A DNA stretch of 64,000 nt, from contig JANTQF010000010.1 of assembly GCA_032988165.1 (NCBI GenBank), positions 1 through 64,000 on the forward strand. Direction: 5' to 3'. This stretch comes from Emmonsiellopsis sp. PD_33. Its lineage: Eukaryota; Ascomycota; Eurotiomycetes; Onygenales; Ajellomycetaceae. A program made the position numbers and the translations under genes. Shown in pieces: positions 22,649-34,397 of this stretch (the stretch's first letter is position 1; each line of letters opens with the position of its first letter). The notes beneath the pieces are model-generated. The model searched no databases. It worked only from the letters and a program-made list of their open reading frames with translations, and was not told the DNA's origin.

Positions 22649-24515
22649 GGGGGTTGGAGGGGGAAGAAGAGGTTGGTTGAGCTATTGTTACAAGGCGGGT
22701 TGGTGGGTAAGGGGCTGGATGCCAAACAGGGCAGAGAGGAGTAGTAGGTTAGGCTGTATTCTGTGCTGGTGGGGACGTGTGTAGGTTCTTGCAAGAGTTT
22801 GAAGTGTTTCGTGGGAGTGGTGCGTGTAACCATCCCCCTTCCTGTTATTTTTTCAGGATTCTTTTTCGTTTTTCTGTGCTTGTTTGGTTTTGGAGTGGTT
22901 GGTGGTTGGTGGTTGGTTGGTAGGTAGATAGATAGGTACTAGGTAGTTATCGAGATGCGGAGCGAGCACTGGCGGGAAAATAAGTGAAGCGGGAACAGGA
23001 ACAACCCCTTTTTTTCCCTTCCCTCCCCCGTCCTTATGTCACTCACTGTCAATGTCAGCAAGCACTGCAATGAAACCCAACCCATCCAACCCAACCCAAC
23101 CCAACTCACCGAAAAGATCTAACTCCCTCAACCAAAAGCCTTCTGAAAAAACAACAGCAAAAACAGCCAGGTGCCAATGAGGATAGCAATAGCCACGAGG
23201 AAGAAGATAAATAGGCAGAGGAGAAGCATGGCTGGATTATCTATGGCGGGGCAAGATGTCAAGAGAGAGATGGAGACAGATAGGTAGGTAGTTGGGTGTG
23301 TACATAGGTAGATGGAACTGGCTGGGTAGATATAGAGATTCCAGGTCAGTGCAGTGTTAGGAAGTATCCCGTAGGCATAGGGGGGTAGAGAGCAAGGAGG
23401 GAAGTTCCCTAGGCAATCAATCATTGTTGTTGTTTCATTTTATTTGCTGTCCTACTACATGTACCTACCTTTAGCACTCACCTTTCACATATTGCTATGT
23501 TGTTATACACTATGGCATCTCCCTTGTAAGAACAACAAAGTAAGCATGCCAAGTAGTGTCTACTCACAATATCTATACACCAAGGACTACCCAAAACCAA
23601 CCAACCTGAAACAACTGTCATGGGGTTATAAAAAACGAAAAACGAGCAAATCTTATTGAGGTAGATATCAGGACAGGACAAGCAAGCTAAGCTGAAACAA
23701 GGAGCAAAAAGGGAAAGAAAGAAAGGAGAGAGTGCACCTTACTTAGCCTAGACAAAAAGGTATTTGGAGGGGCGGGACAGGGATAGACAGGCAATGACAA
23801 AACAACAGTAACAGAGTGGGCTTGAAGTGGCAAAGGGGAAAGAAATAAGGGTGGGTTGTTGATAAAAGACAAGGTGGAAGGTAAAAAAGAAAATAGAAGG
23901 AGGGATATAATAAAAAGGAATCCGCAGTGAACTTGACAGAGGAAAAAGATATAGCTAGCATAGACAAATACATAACAAGAAGGAAGGTTTTTTTGAAACT
24001 GGGGAGTAAAAGAGCAACAACGCAGACCTTTTCTCAAAAGGAGCTGCATCGCACCCTGACAAACCATACCTGATGAGAGAAGCAAGAAGTTTATATAGGA
24101 AACCACAATTTTCGCGGTGCACATAATCCACCTCCCAGAAGCATTCTTGAAAAAGTTGAAAATTATGCTTGCGCACTCCCAGGACAACCCTCTCGATAAG
24201 TGATCCAGTCAAGATATTAAGTCTGATATTTTGGTTTCTTTTCCGTTGGTGGAGACGCTGAACAAGGGCCCAAGAAAATCAAAGTCATTACAGAAACGAG
24301 ATAGCGGGAAAGAGGTATAAATGAAAGAGCAGAAAAGGAGACGAAAGAGTGTGACAGAGCCGAATCTTTATAAACGAAAAAGGTATTAGAGAGCGCTGGA
24401 GCCATTAACGAGAGGTAGGGAAAGGAGATGCAACCACAGGGGCCGTCACGTGTCACGAAGAGGCCTCCCGAGCTCGAATCATGTATCGGTCTCGGGTTGT
24501 TGCACGTATCGATCT
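22649..24515. other. Intergenic region with one possible micro-ORF
   Basis: A 33-residue minus-strand ORF (23229-23128) consists of one hydrophobic segment (see findings). Otherwise this is repeat-rich UTR-like sequence: GGTTGGTGGTTGG near 22900 and AACCC near 23075-23105. Confidence 0.45.
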
Positions 24516-26319
24516 TTAACGAAGCGAGAAACCCTTTCTCTTTATCTTGTCTTCGAGAGGTCTTCCACTCTCGATGCGGGCCTTCTTCTCTTCCAGCTCG
24601 GCACGTTGCCGCTCTAGTTGGTCTTTCATCTCGCGGTGCCGGGCGTAGAGCTCGTCTTCGCTCTGTTTTAGCTTGCTTTCCTTCTCTTGCACCTTTTGTT
24701 GGAAGACCATCTTCATCTCCGACTCCATCTTGGCGAGCTTCTGCTCGTGCAGAGTGCGCTCCTCCTCTTGCTTGACGGCAGGGTTGACCTCCTTGAACAC
24801 ACTTGGGTCCTGGGCAACACCCATCTGAGTGAGCTTGTCAGACCGGTAGTTCTCGTACAGGGCGTTATTTGTGTGCTCCTTGAGTTCTTCCATGTGGGTG
24901 CGGATAAGCATTTGGCGCAGCTTGACGAAGTCGCAGTGCTCCTCGTTGTCAACCTCGATGATACCCCATGGGTAGCGACGGCCCCGGACTTTGCGGCCCT
25001 CGGGGCTGGTGACCTCGGAGTTGGCACCCACAACGGCGAAAGGAACCTTGGACATGATCTCCTGGTTCTCCGCAATGGTCTCTTCGTCATCAAGCTCGTA
25101 ACGGGGTCCTTCGAATATTTGGATGGAGTGATAGTGGATATCGGCAAGGATCTATGAACGTCAGAAATATTCAATGCAAAAGTGGGAATGAACATACTCT
25201 TTGCTTGAAAAGCGCAATCTCCTCGTCGGTCAGGGTATCAGCTTTGGCGATGACAGGGATCAAGTTGACCTTGGTATGCAGGCGGCGCATAACCTCAATA
25301 TCAAGGGGCTTCAGCGAGTGGCCAGTTGGCTGGATGAAGTAGACGCATGCGTGCACGCGGTTGTCCACAATATTCATGCGGTTAACCTTGTTCTCAGCCT
25401 CGAGATAAGCATCGAAGCGTTGCTCGATGTTCTCGACAATTGGGCGCCAGGAGTCGTCGTTGTTGACGAAATCACCGAAGCCAGGAGTATCCACAACAGT
25501 GAGGCGGAGACGGACGCCGTTCTCCTCGATATCGGCGCTGATGGACTCGATCGCAACGGTTTTGGGAATGATGTCGAGGCTAGGGCCCTTGCGTTCCTTG
25601 GGGGGGTACAGAGAGGTGTTGAACAGTGTGTTGACTAGAGTAGACTTTCCGAGACCAGATTCACCTAACCAAAACAGTAAGCATGAGATGGCGGGAAGCC
25701 AAAATCGGAAATGGGCACATACCAACAACCATAACATTGAAGTTGAATCCCTTGCGGACACTCTTGCGGTGCCATTGGTTGGGGAGGTTGGCGAAACCGA
25801 CGTAACCAGTCAACTTGCGGCGGACAACGTTCCTCAGGTCGCTAGCAGCTTGGGCGGCAGCCTTTGGGTCCTTGGAGGTGACGGTCTGGGCAGCACCTTG
25901 GCCCATTGGGTTGCTGCGTTCCACATAGGGCGAGGTCTTCCCCGAAGCGGTGCCAGCAGCAGCTGGGGAAGGGCGCGTGGGGGCCGGAATACCGTTGGTG
26001 GGCGAGGCTAGAGAGAGATTGTCAGCATTGTTGACAGGCTCGAGTATCTCCACCGGCTGAGCCGAAACGGAGCTGGAAAACGCGGGTCCTTGGAGCCTGG
26101 GCCTGAGATTTCGAGACGTGGAATGGCCACATATCTGGCACTCTTGCGGAGGCACAGCAATCCGAAACTTCAAAGGGCCCATAGCGGCTCTCTCCGTCGG
26201 GCTCTCGGTAGATATACGAAGGTAACACAATATGGCTAGGATATAGGGGCACGTAGAACTTGTGTTTGGAAATTGTGCTGGACAAAGCTGCAACGAGAAG
26301 CAAATCGAGGCTTACCCAT
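24516..26319 (-). CDS. aspB: Septin AspB (Cdc3 orthologue), 4 exons
   Basis: Exons are 26319-26316 (ATG plus one base), 26007-25723, 25664-25198 and 25151-24516, giving 463 residues. Septins are GTP-binding proteins that form filaments and rings at septa, hyphal tips and branch sites. The N-terminus is Pro/Ser-rich with SPYVERSNPMGQGAAQ, typical of fungal AspB. A polybasic stretch (RRKLTGY, HRKSVRKGF) precedes the P-loop GESGLGKS at about residues 97-104, followed by the G3 DTPGFGD and G4 AKAD. The C-terminus is a long coiled coil (about residues 350-450) ending KRKGFSLR. The 308-nt first intron directly after ATGG is long for this window. It is required, because no other in-frame ATG precedes the conserved ASPTNG start. 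Confidence 0.95.
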
Positions 26320-27259
26320 CTTGTAGAAGGCTCAACGGCGGGAGAATCGAGGAATTGAGGCTGGATTCGAAGCGTCGAAGGGAAGGCGGGAAGAGGGATC
26401 TGAGATGGCTCACGACTGCGGTTAGACGACGGCTCCGACCACGTAGAAAGAACGGGACGGCGGCAACAGAGACAGCAGCGGCAAGACAGACGGGATCTCA
26501 GGCCATTGACGGAGCAGCAGCAGCAACATACCTTTGTAAATTCGAGACAGCGGCAAAAGTGCGTTGAGGAAGGGAGCAGAGAGCGAACGGGGAGGAAAGG
26601 AGAAGTGTCCCAGGTTCCACGACCTTAGCGAGAAAAGAGAGACTGGCAAAGGGAGCACAAACAACGGGGACAGGCCAAGACTGCCTGGAAGAAGATGAAC
26701 GAGGGTGAGGGTGGGAGAAAGATAGACTCGGGCGAGCAGGGAGGTTGAGCAGAGCACCCGTGTGTGTCAGGGAGAAGAAAAAGAAGATGAGGTCGGGAGG
26801 TGAGGTGAGGTGGTGGCTGTCCGTTTTGGGCGATGGCGCCGTTTGCCTGCCAAGCTTTAAGGGGCTCTGGGGTGGAAGCGCGCTAGCCTGCTTTGGGCCG
26901 CTGCCGTACCGTCCCGTACCGCTCCTGACAGCGTCTCCCCCTGGATACACCGCGCGTGGGCGTATCAGCGGCCGGCGTGCGGGCGACGTCGCGGTGTTTA
27001 CATTACTAGGCGTTCCCTTGGTCTGCAAGCGGTAATCTATTGACACTTACCCGTGTACGGCCTAGCGCAGTCTTGGCGTCTGACTAAACACAGCCAACGG
27101 ACTTACTCTTCTCCGGGCAACCATCCCTCGCCTCAAACTGCCGTTTTGGGCAATTTCAACGTCACTCCAGTCCAGCTTCATCTTTGTATACACCAGCCTG
27201 ATGAGAGCGTGAAGACATCAATTGTAACCCAGTGTCTGCATAGGCACGTCAAGTTGGCC
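26320..27259. other. Divergent promoter between aspB and thiamine pyrophosphokinase
   Basis: No gene is seen. The part next to aspB is GC-rich and pyrimidine-rich on the sense strand, like a long 5' UTR. Confidence 0.5.
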
Positions 27260-28367
27260 ATGCACGCCAATTCGTATAGACAGAGCAGTAACTGGTACCC
27301 GGCGCAGTTCTTCGACCCTGCCACGCCGCCGCCATCGCCCTTTGCTCTCCTGGTGCTCAACCACCCAATCAACCCCAATGCATACGAGATACTTAAGAAG
27401 CACGGTACGCGCTACCTGCATGATAGCCCGGTACTATATGTGCTCCAGATATATGCATAGAACCATACCAAATAGACCGAGCTGACAAAATATATCTAGC
27501 ATCCTTCACAATCTGCGCGGATGGCGGCGCAAACCGCTTCTACAAGCTCATGCAGAAATGGGGCAAGGCGGATGTTGAGGTATATACTACCTCCATATTT
27601 CCGTCCATCTTATGCATGGAATGACGTATAGACGACAGCATATAATTAAAGGATAAAGAACTAACCCCCCGCGCCCATCATAGCTCCCCAACGCCATCGT
27701 CGGCGACCTAGACTCCATCACCCCCTCCGTCAGAAAACACTACGAGGACCTCCACGTCCCCGTCATCCACGACCCCGACCAAGAAAGCACAGACTTCACC
27801 AAATGTCTCCACTACCTGTGCACGCACGCTGATGAAATCATCTCCTCCCCCCCCTCACCCTCACCCTCATCCCCATCCCCATCCCCATCTACCCAACCCC
27901 CCAAAAAAGGACCCCTCGACATCCTCGTCCTCGGCGGCCTAGGCGGGCGCGTCGACCAAGCCCTCTCCCAAATCCACCACCTATGCACCGCAGCGAAAAC
28001 ACCCTCATCCCGAATAGGAACCCTCTACCTAATCTCCGCAGAAAACATCACCTTCATCCTTCCCCCCGGCACCAACCGCATCCATACACCTGGCGGGTCG
28101 CATATGGGTCTCCCAGCAGCACAACGGCCACCACCCTTTGACTCGTGGTCGCCGCTGGCGCAAAGTATCGGTATTGTCCCTATCGCCGGGCCGGCGGTGA
28201 TTACTACGAGCGGGATGGAGTGGGATGTTGTCCAGTGGCGGACGGCGTTTGGGGGGAGGATGAGTACGAGTAATCATGTGCGTGCGGAGGTGGTGACGGT
28301 GGAGACGGATGTGGAGGTGCTGTTTACGGTTGAGATGGGGGAGGGGGTGAAGAGGGAGGTGGAGTAG
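27260..28367 (+). CDS. THI80: Thiamine pyrophosphokinase (Thi80-like), 3 exons
   Basis: Exons are 27260-27404, 27500-27579 and 27684-28367, giving 302 residues. The enzyme transfers pyrophosphate from ATP to thiamine, giving thiamine diphosphate in the cytosol. Visible motifs, in order, are ICADGGANR, VGDLDSI, DQESTDFTKCL (the acidic cluster that binds metal and ATP), and LVLGGLGGRVDQALSQ. The C-terminal sandwich domain ends with TSGMEWDV and STSNH, which form the thiamine pocket in this family. A low-complexity Ser/Pro insertion (about 20 residues, from a TCACCC-type repeat near 27845-27895) lies between the catalytic motifs and the GGLGGR segment. The ATG at 27260 is the one nearest the conserved WYPAQFFD start. 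I saw no thiamine riboswitch in the introns or leader. Confidence 0.93.
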
Positions 28368-29758
28368 GGGTTATGTACGTGGGTGGTTATGTCTGTACAT
28401 ATGTCTATACGATCTATCCAGAAGGGGGTTTTGTCTGGCTTTTACTTGGAGGTTTAGGATTGACTCCTAGATGGGTTGGCGGATACGTCCTTTACGGCTT
28501 GTTATGCATTATGTTTTTCTTTATTTTGTGGGTGGGTGGATTGGATAGAATAGATACAGCAATGCAGCAGTATAGATGCAAAATAGATAGAAAGAGAGAG
28601 TGATAGATAGGTTCACGATATAGTTAACCCATTTAACCACAACAACTATTCATAGAAGCCCTTCGTTCAACCCCCCCCTCCCCCTCCCTCCCCCTCTCTC
28701 TCTTCCAAGGTTCTCACCCACCACCACTTCTATCTTACTAACTAACAACACAAAGCAGGAAGGATATCCACAGAAAATATTAAAAAGCAATAACAATGCC
28801 CATTCTTTTCTATTCTTCCCGTCTTTCTCTCCCTCCCTTTCTTACCTACTTATCTCCCTCCTATCAACCCCCCCCCTTTTTTTTTTTCCCCTCTGTCTCT
28901 ATCTCTGTCTTTTACTATGCGTTGCCTTAATGAATATTTAGCTTCCATTCGCACCCCTTATAAACCACTAACCCATCCCACATCCATCCACAACATAACA
29001 TAATAATATAACGCAAAGCAGCCACCATCCCCTCTTCCACCACACAAGAAAACAAGAAAGAAGAAAGAAAAAAACGCAAATAACACCCATCCATCCCGCT
29101 TGCCCCTTCCATCTCACCGTCCATCCATCCATCCATCCACCCAGACGATTTTCTTGCGATGCGGTGTAGTGCGTGATGGTAAAGTGAACGGGTGGGTAGG
29201 TAGGTAGGTAGGTAGGCAGTCAGGTCACCCTTTTGTTGAAATTCAATTGGAGCAAGCTTGGGCTTTAGGCTGGATCGGTCGATTCTCCCCCTCTAGGTGC
29301 AGAGGGGGATTGATGGATGGGCTGTGTGTGCGTGCTTGGAACCCTCTAGGCAAAGATGAGATAGGATGGGCTGGACTTTGCTTTCCGTCGACGAATGGGG
29401 CGGATTTCTCTCCCGAAGGTAGAAGGATTGATTTGCTTCATTCGTTCGATTCACTTTCGCTTTCGCCCCCGTGCGTGATAGGTATGCTCTCTTCAGGACG
29501 ACGACTCGGTGATACGATATAATACTTTTCTTTCCCGATTGCCTCGGCGTGGGTCTTCGTTTTTCAAATCGGCAGCGAAATAGGAATAAATCGTATGCGC
29601 GTTGGGTTTTTTTTGCAAAGTCGTCGCGTTTTCCCCTCAAGTCCTATAGTAGGGTTGAACGAGGATTGCCAAAATTAGCCAAAAAGTAAAAAAAAAAACA
29701 CTCGATGGGTCCAGGGGCCATGTCTTGGGTAAAATGAATATGGTAAAGGTAAAACAAT
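28368..29758. other. Intergenic region between convergent genes
   Basis: No gene is seen. It has low-complexity tracts: poly-C/T (about 28670-28710 and 28860-28895), CCAT repeats (about 29118-29140) and GTAG repeats (about 29193-29216). Confidence 0.5.
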
Positions 29759-32700
29759 CTAATTCGCATACCAATCAACATCACTAAGCTGCAACTTTCG
29801 CGAGCGAAACCCGCTCCGGCTCAAGTTCGACTTGTCATTCCGTGGGTCACGATATGGGGATCCGCGTTTGTCCGATGGGCCTTTTTTAACAATCAATCCT
29901 TTAGTATTTGGGTTCTCCTTGAGCAGGTACGGTGCTATTGGGGATGAGGAAATGGTGGAATCACCGTCACTGGGTTCATTGTCGTCTCTCAGGTCATAGT
30001 TTAGCACGAGGTTCTTGATGCGCTGCTGCTCCTCGCGCTCGGCCTGTTGTTGGGTTTTCATCGCGACGGCGAAGCTCGAGTCCGAGGGGAGGTCGATGGT
30101 GCGGGTCTAGAACGGATGGTTAGAGACCTTGCTGCGGAGCCTAAATGATATATAAATAAGAGATTGTAGGTGGGGGCAAACCTGTTGTCGATTTCCGCGC
30201 TTGGTCATCAGGGAGAAGGCCATCGTATTTGGGGCTTGCTGGGCGGTCTCCGTGTTCTCTTCCGCAGAAGCATCACGAGCTGTCCTTCTCATCGGTAGCG
30301 GCACATCAAACATCGCCTTGCGTTCGAATTTGCGGGACTGTATGCTTTCAGCCATCATTTTCTCGAACTCACGGTCGAATTCAGCTTCGGCCTCGGGGTC
30401 GCGCTCTTCTTCCTGGCGAGTAACGAAGATTTGTTCTTCCTCTTCCTCGGAATCCGAGTCACCTTCATCTCGCGTGGCCTGGTGGATAGGGTTAGCTGAT
30501 TCCTTATATGCTAGAAGAGATGATCATACGTCAACTTCATCGCTAGACGAATTTTCTTCATCCACCTCAGGGATTGCATCATCTTCGAGACCCTCATCAG
30601 AGGATGAACTGTCCCCATCATCTTCCGGTTCAGCATTTTTGTCGGCCTCTTGCGCAGTCTCTTGAACTCCATAATTCTGTGCAACGGCTTCGCCAAACAG
30701 ACGAGTAGCCTCAGCCACATCGGTAGCAATTTTCCACTGTGGCCTGGTTAGAGCAAAGGTATCTTGAATGATGAAATCCACGTCCATGGGCACCGGGTCT
30801 TTCGTGAACAGATAGTACTGCGTAGAGTTAGCTAGTTCAATAACCCCAATTTATTAGACGCTGTACCTGAAAGAAGGTTAAAAAGAAGTCGAGCTTCTTC
30901 TTCGCGGACCCACGATCGAAGCACACTCCGCACGTATCAAGCAGAGTGCACACCAGTCGGATTCGGAAAAAGTCGTCAGGCATATCCAGCGGGCTAACCT
31001 TCCCCGGGCTTGGAACGCCTCCATCTAATATTCGCGTTAGCAAGATTGTAGATACGAAATCCAAGTTATGAGGAAGTAAGTACCATGTCCGAATGTCACA
31101 ATCCGATAAAGTGTGTCAAAAATGACTGGCGAGTCGACCATTTTATAATTGTACAGCTCTCCAAGATACTTAACCTCAGCAATCCGCCTCTGGTTGAATT
31201 TGAAGTCATTTTGCTCCAGACCAAGGGTGATAGACTCGAGCAAATTGTCCACAATCCCAATGACAAAGTCTTGATGGTACCGATAGAGGGCGCTGACAAG
31301 AATAGCCAGGATATGGATATTCCCATACTTGACCTTGCCGGGTTTGCTGAAAATACGCTCAAGAATTTGAACAACCTAGTCCTGTCAATATCGTCCGTCG
31401 AAATATAGGGGTTTAGACTCACCTCTTGCTCCTCCCAGTGAAGTTTGCGGATACACTTCAAGATTTTGGTGTAATTCCGCTTGTTCATATCGAGGAATAC
31501 CAGTTTTCGAATATATAGTTCCATCGGAGTCCGTTCCTTTTGTTGAATGGCTGGCCGCTGGGGAGGGTCGACATAATACATGGCGTTCTCAATAATCATG
31601 CGTTCTTGCTGACCGAGATGCTGAGCAGTTTTCTTCCGGCCAAGCGTCTCCAAAAACGAAGCCATTCTGGGGGCCGTTTCCAGGTTGCGCAAAAGATATC
31701 GACCACAGTTCTCCAGCAAATTGCCAATAATTTCGATATTCATCCGAGAAAACTCATCAAGACTGACCTTGAAGCAGTGGAAAATGACATGTTCGGGAAC
31801 AACGCCAAATTTTGTGAGTTCTGCCAGGTATCGAATATTGCTGGTACGGACTGGGCCAAGAAATTCCTTTTGCTTGCGGCGCTGGAGGCTGCGGAATTCT
31901 TCATCTAGGTAGGTGATAAGCCCCTGGGTGATGTCAGGGAGGTATTGACCAAGCGTAGCAACCAAACGCGCGTAAAGCGGGAGGAGGTCGGAGCGGCCCT
32001 TGGGGGTCTCCTGGACAGCCTTGACCAATCTGTTCCGTGACGCCTTTGAGTTGAGGAAACAAAACTCTAGCGCTAGCTGATCGACTGAGTCCTTGGTTTG
32101 AAGCTCTGGAAGCTTTGCCAGCAATGCGTCGACCTGGGCACCAACCGTCTTGTTGACCATGGCAGTGGTCTGCGCGTCAGCTTCCTGGTTTGCTGGCTCG
32201 GGCTTCTCGTTTGTGACTCCATTGGTAGTTTCGCCATCAACCTTCTTCCCCTGGTCATCCCCATCTGTCTTTTTCTTTTTACCATCCTCGAGAAGAACAG
32301 CGGGAACTTTGCCCTTCAGATCAACCAAGTTCTCGTAAAACCGCCGCTCCTCCTCGTCTTCCCAGATGCCCGCGCCTTCTCCTTGTCCACGCAGATATTC
32401 CCCAGTCTTAACCAGGCCAATGCTCCCACCAAGCGAGGAGTCTCCTGCTTCTTTCTCTGCTAGGTCAGGCATATCCGAACCCAGGATTTCACAGAGAACC
32501 TGAGTATTGGCAACCAGCTTTTCATGGGCCTTGGATTGTTTTTCGAAATTCGACTGACGGTCTTCGAAGATCTCACCGCTCTTAACATAAGCCTCAGCAT
32601 TGCGGCGACTCTGTGCTGCAAGGGCCTTTTGGTCGCGGACAACGTGCGCCTTCACATCCTCAAGATATCTGCCAAGGATAGTTTTGAACCGGATCTGGAG

Positions 32701-33788
32701 CTTCTCGGATGCCAACGGCGGATCATCAGCCATATCATTATTTGCCGCAGCGGACTCGTCCCCCGATGCGGGCTCTGGGCCATCTTTCCCGACAGCTGTC
32801 GTCGCACCGTCCGCCTCCACAGTCTTCCTCCCATCCTCCATCGCTTTCGCACCAAGTATATCCCAGCTATAACTCCTCGCAAACAGCACAGCCAGAGGCA
32901 AATTGACATGCTCGCGATCATGTCCCAAAAGATCCTTCAGCACCTCCAACGGGAACGGCTCCGCCTCCTTATCCTGATCACTCTTCCCCGCAGCCTGAGA
33001 TGGCTTAGCTTTCGCCGGCCCATCCGAAGCCTTACCACCAATCCCAGCCGCCCCATCCTTCCCCTTCGTACCCAGATCGTCCGGACGTTCAATATCCTCC
33101 AAGCTCCGCAGGAAGCCAACCAGCCACAGCTCCGTCACCACTCGCAGCAGCACCCGCTGCCTGGCCAGACGTTCCTTCTCCTCCCTCTCGCGCACGTCCT
33201 GTGTCCACGTCTTCATCTGCGCCTTATCAGGCGTTGTCAGACCGCGTCCCAGCAGCCATCCCAGCTGCTTAGTGAACTCATCGGAGCCGAACCGCTGGTG
33301 CAGGGCGCTGGCGATTTCGACGCCGGCAGCGATTTCGCCAGGCGACTTGAGCTTGCAGAAGCCCTCGTAGCACGCGGATATGATCTCGGAGAGGTACTTG
33401 TGTAGCGAGAGGGTGCGGATATCGGCGAGGAAGGTGGGGAGGGCGGAGGCGGTAATGCCGGTCCGGAGCCGTTTAATGAAGGCGGTGTTTTTCTTCAGGG
33501 CGGAGTCGAGCGATTTGTTGACAGGGAATACATCTAGGTTTGTGCGGATGGTTAGGGTCATGAAATGGGAATTATCCTGTCCTCTATAGCGGTGGCGGGG
33601 GTGATATAAGATATGTGCGGGGGGGGGGGGGCGGAGGGGAGGAGGGAATACCGGTCTCTTTGGCCCATGCTCGTGCATTCAAGCTGCGGAGCTCTCCTTC
33701 AAAAGACGAAATATTAGCATACGTAGGAGCAACAGATAGAAACCGCATGGGCAGATAGCAACAGCATACTCTTTCTCGCGCGATCCAT
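29759..33788 (-). CDS. NMD2: Upf2/Nmd2, nonsense-mediated mRNA decay factor, 8 exons
   Basis: Exons are 33788-33770, 33696-33652, 33533-31423, 31375-31084, 31024-30867, 30817-30530, 30478-30182 and 30106-29759, giving 1,185 residues. Upf2 bridges Upf1 and Upf3 on terminating ribosomes. Three MIF4G-like helical regions are visible: residues about 22-250 (SLKKNTAFIKRLR type), about 500-725 (LALEFCFLNSKASRNRLVK), and about 726-900 (VVQILERIFSKPGKVKYGNI, YLGELYNYKMVDSPVIF). An acidic Asp/Glu/Ser stretch follows. A conserved C-terminal block (EFDREFEKMMAESIQSRKFE) then corresponds to the Upf1-binding region. The first two coding exons are only 19 and 45 nt. Intron 2 contains a run of 13 G (plus strand). 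In-frame fusion DVFPVNKSLDS at the exon 2/3 join fixes the acceptor. Confidence 0.94.
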
Positions 33789-34216
33789 GTTCAGCCCGTA
33801 GCGGTGGTGTGTATGTGTGGAGGGGATGTGGTCAAGCCGGGTGAGATCCCCTCAGAAGGTCAGAAGCAAAGATCAGAAAACGAGTTGAACACCACATTGG
33901 GTGTGCGCGTAGCAGCAACCAGAGTGAAACCAAACAGGCTGGTCTGGCGAGATATGTTTACCACTGCCCGCGACGACGCAGCGATAGAGGGGGGGATGTG
34001 AGGATGAAGCTGCACTGCTGCAGTGAACGGGTGGAGCTTGTGGGGATGAACAAGAAGTTGGTGGAAGGTTGGAGAACCAGAATCCCTAATATTAAATATT
34101 TATTCGTTGCATAACAACAGACTCAGCGACGTTACATGCTTATTCTCGTCTCTCATCTCATTGCTCTGGGTTCTTCAGGATTCTACCCAAAGGCCTCTTT
34201 GGCGCTCGGCCCGGAG
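33789..34216. other. Promoter side of NMD2
   Basis: No gene is seen. It separates the NMD2 start from the TA duplication of the second transposon. Confidence 0.45.
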
Positions 34217-34218
34217 TA

Positions 34219-34316
34219 ACCGGGCCCTTAAGATTACGTCAGCGTAGCTGCTTCACCTTTGGATGGACCCTCACATACAAGGGTCTGCCACCTCAATGAA
34301 AACTGCCATCTCAACA
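34219..34316 (+). repeat. Left terminal inverted repeat of transposon 2
   Basis: 98 nt, pairing with 36100-36197. It contains an inner palindrome, ACCCTcacatacaAGGGT. Confidence 0.92.
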
Positions 34317-34397
34317 TAAAAATCTTCAACAGGTGCAACATTTAATTAATTTATCAACCAACAGAGTTAGATTTGAGAAATACAAGTTGATAATGGC

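Noticed and set aside
27180..27720. Thiamine-pyrophosphate riboswitch near thiamine pyrophosphokinase
   Set aside because: The conserved CTGAGA and related stems were not found in the leader or introns.
32524..33405. 293-codon plus-strand ORF
   Set aside because: It lies antisense within the NMD2 coding exon 3 and is a shadow of it.
29759..33788. C-rich tract in NMD2 intron 2 as a regulatory site
   Set aside because: A 13-nt homopolymer in an intron is more simply a length-variable run. No further evidence was found.
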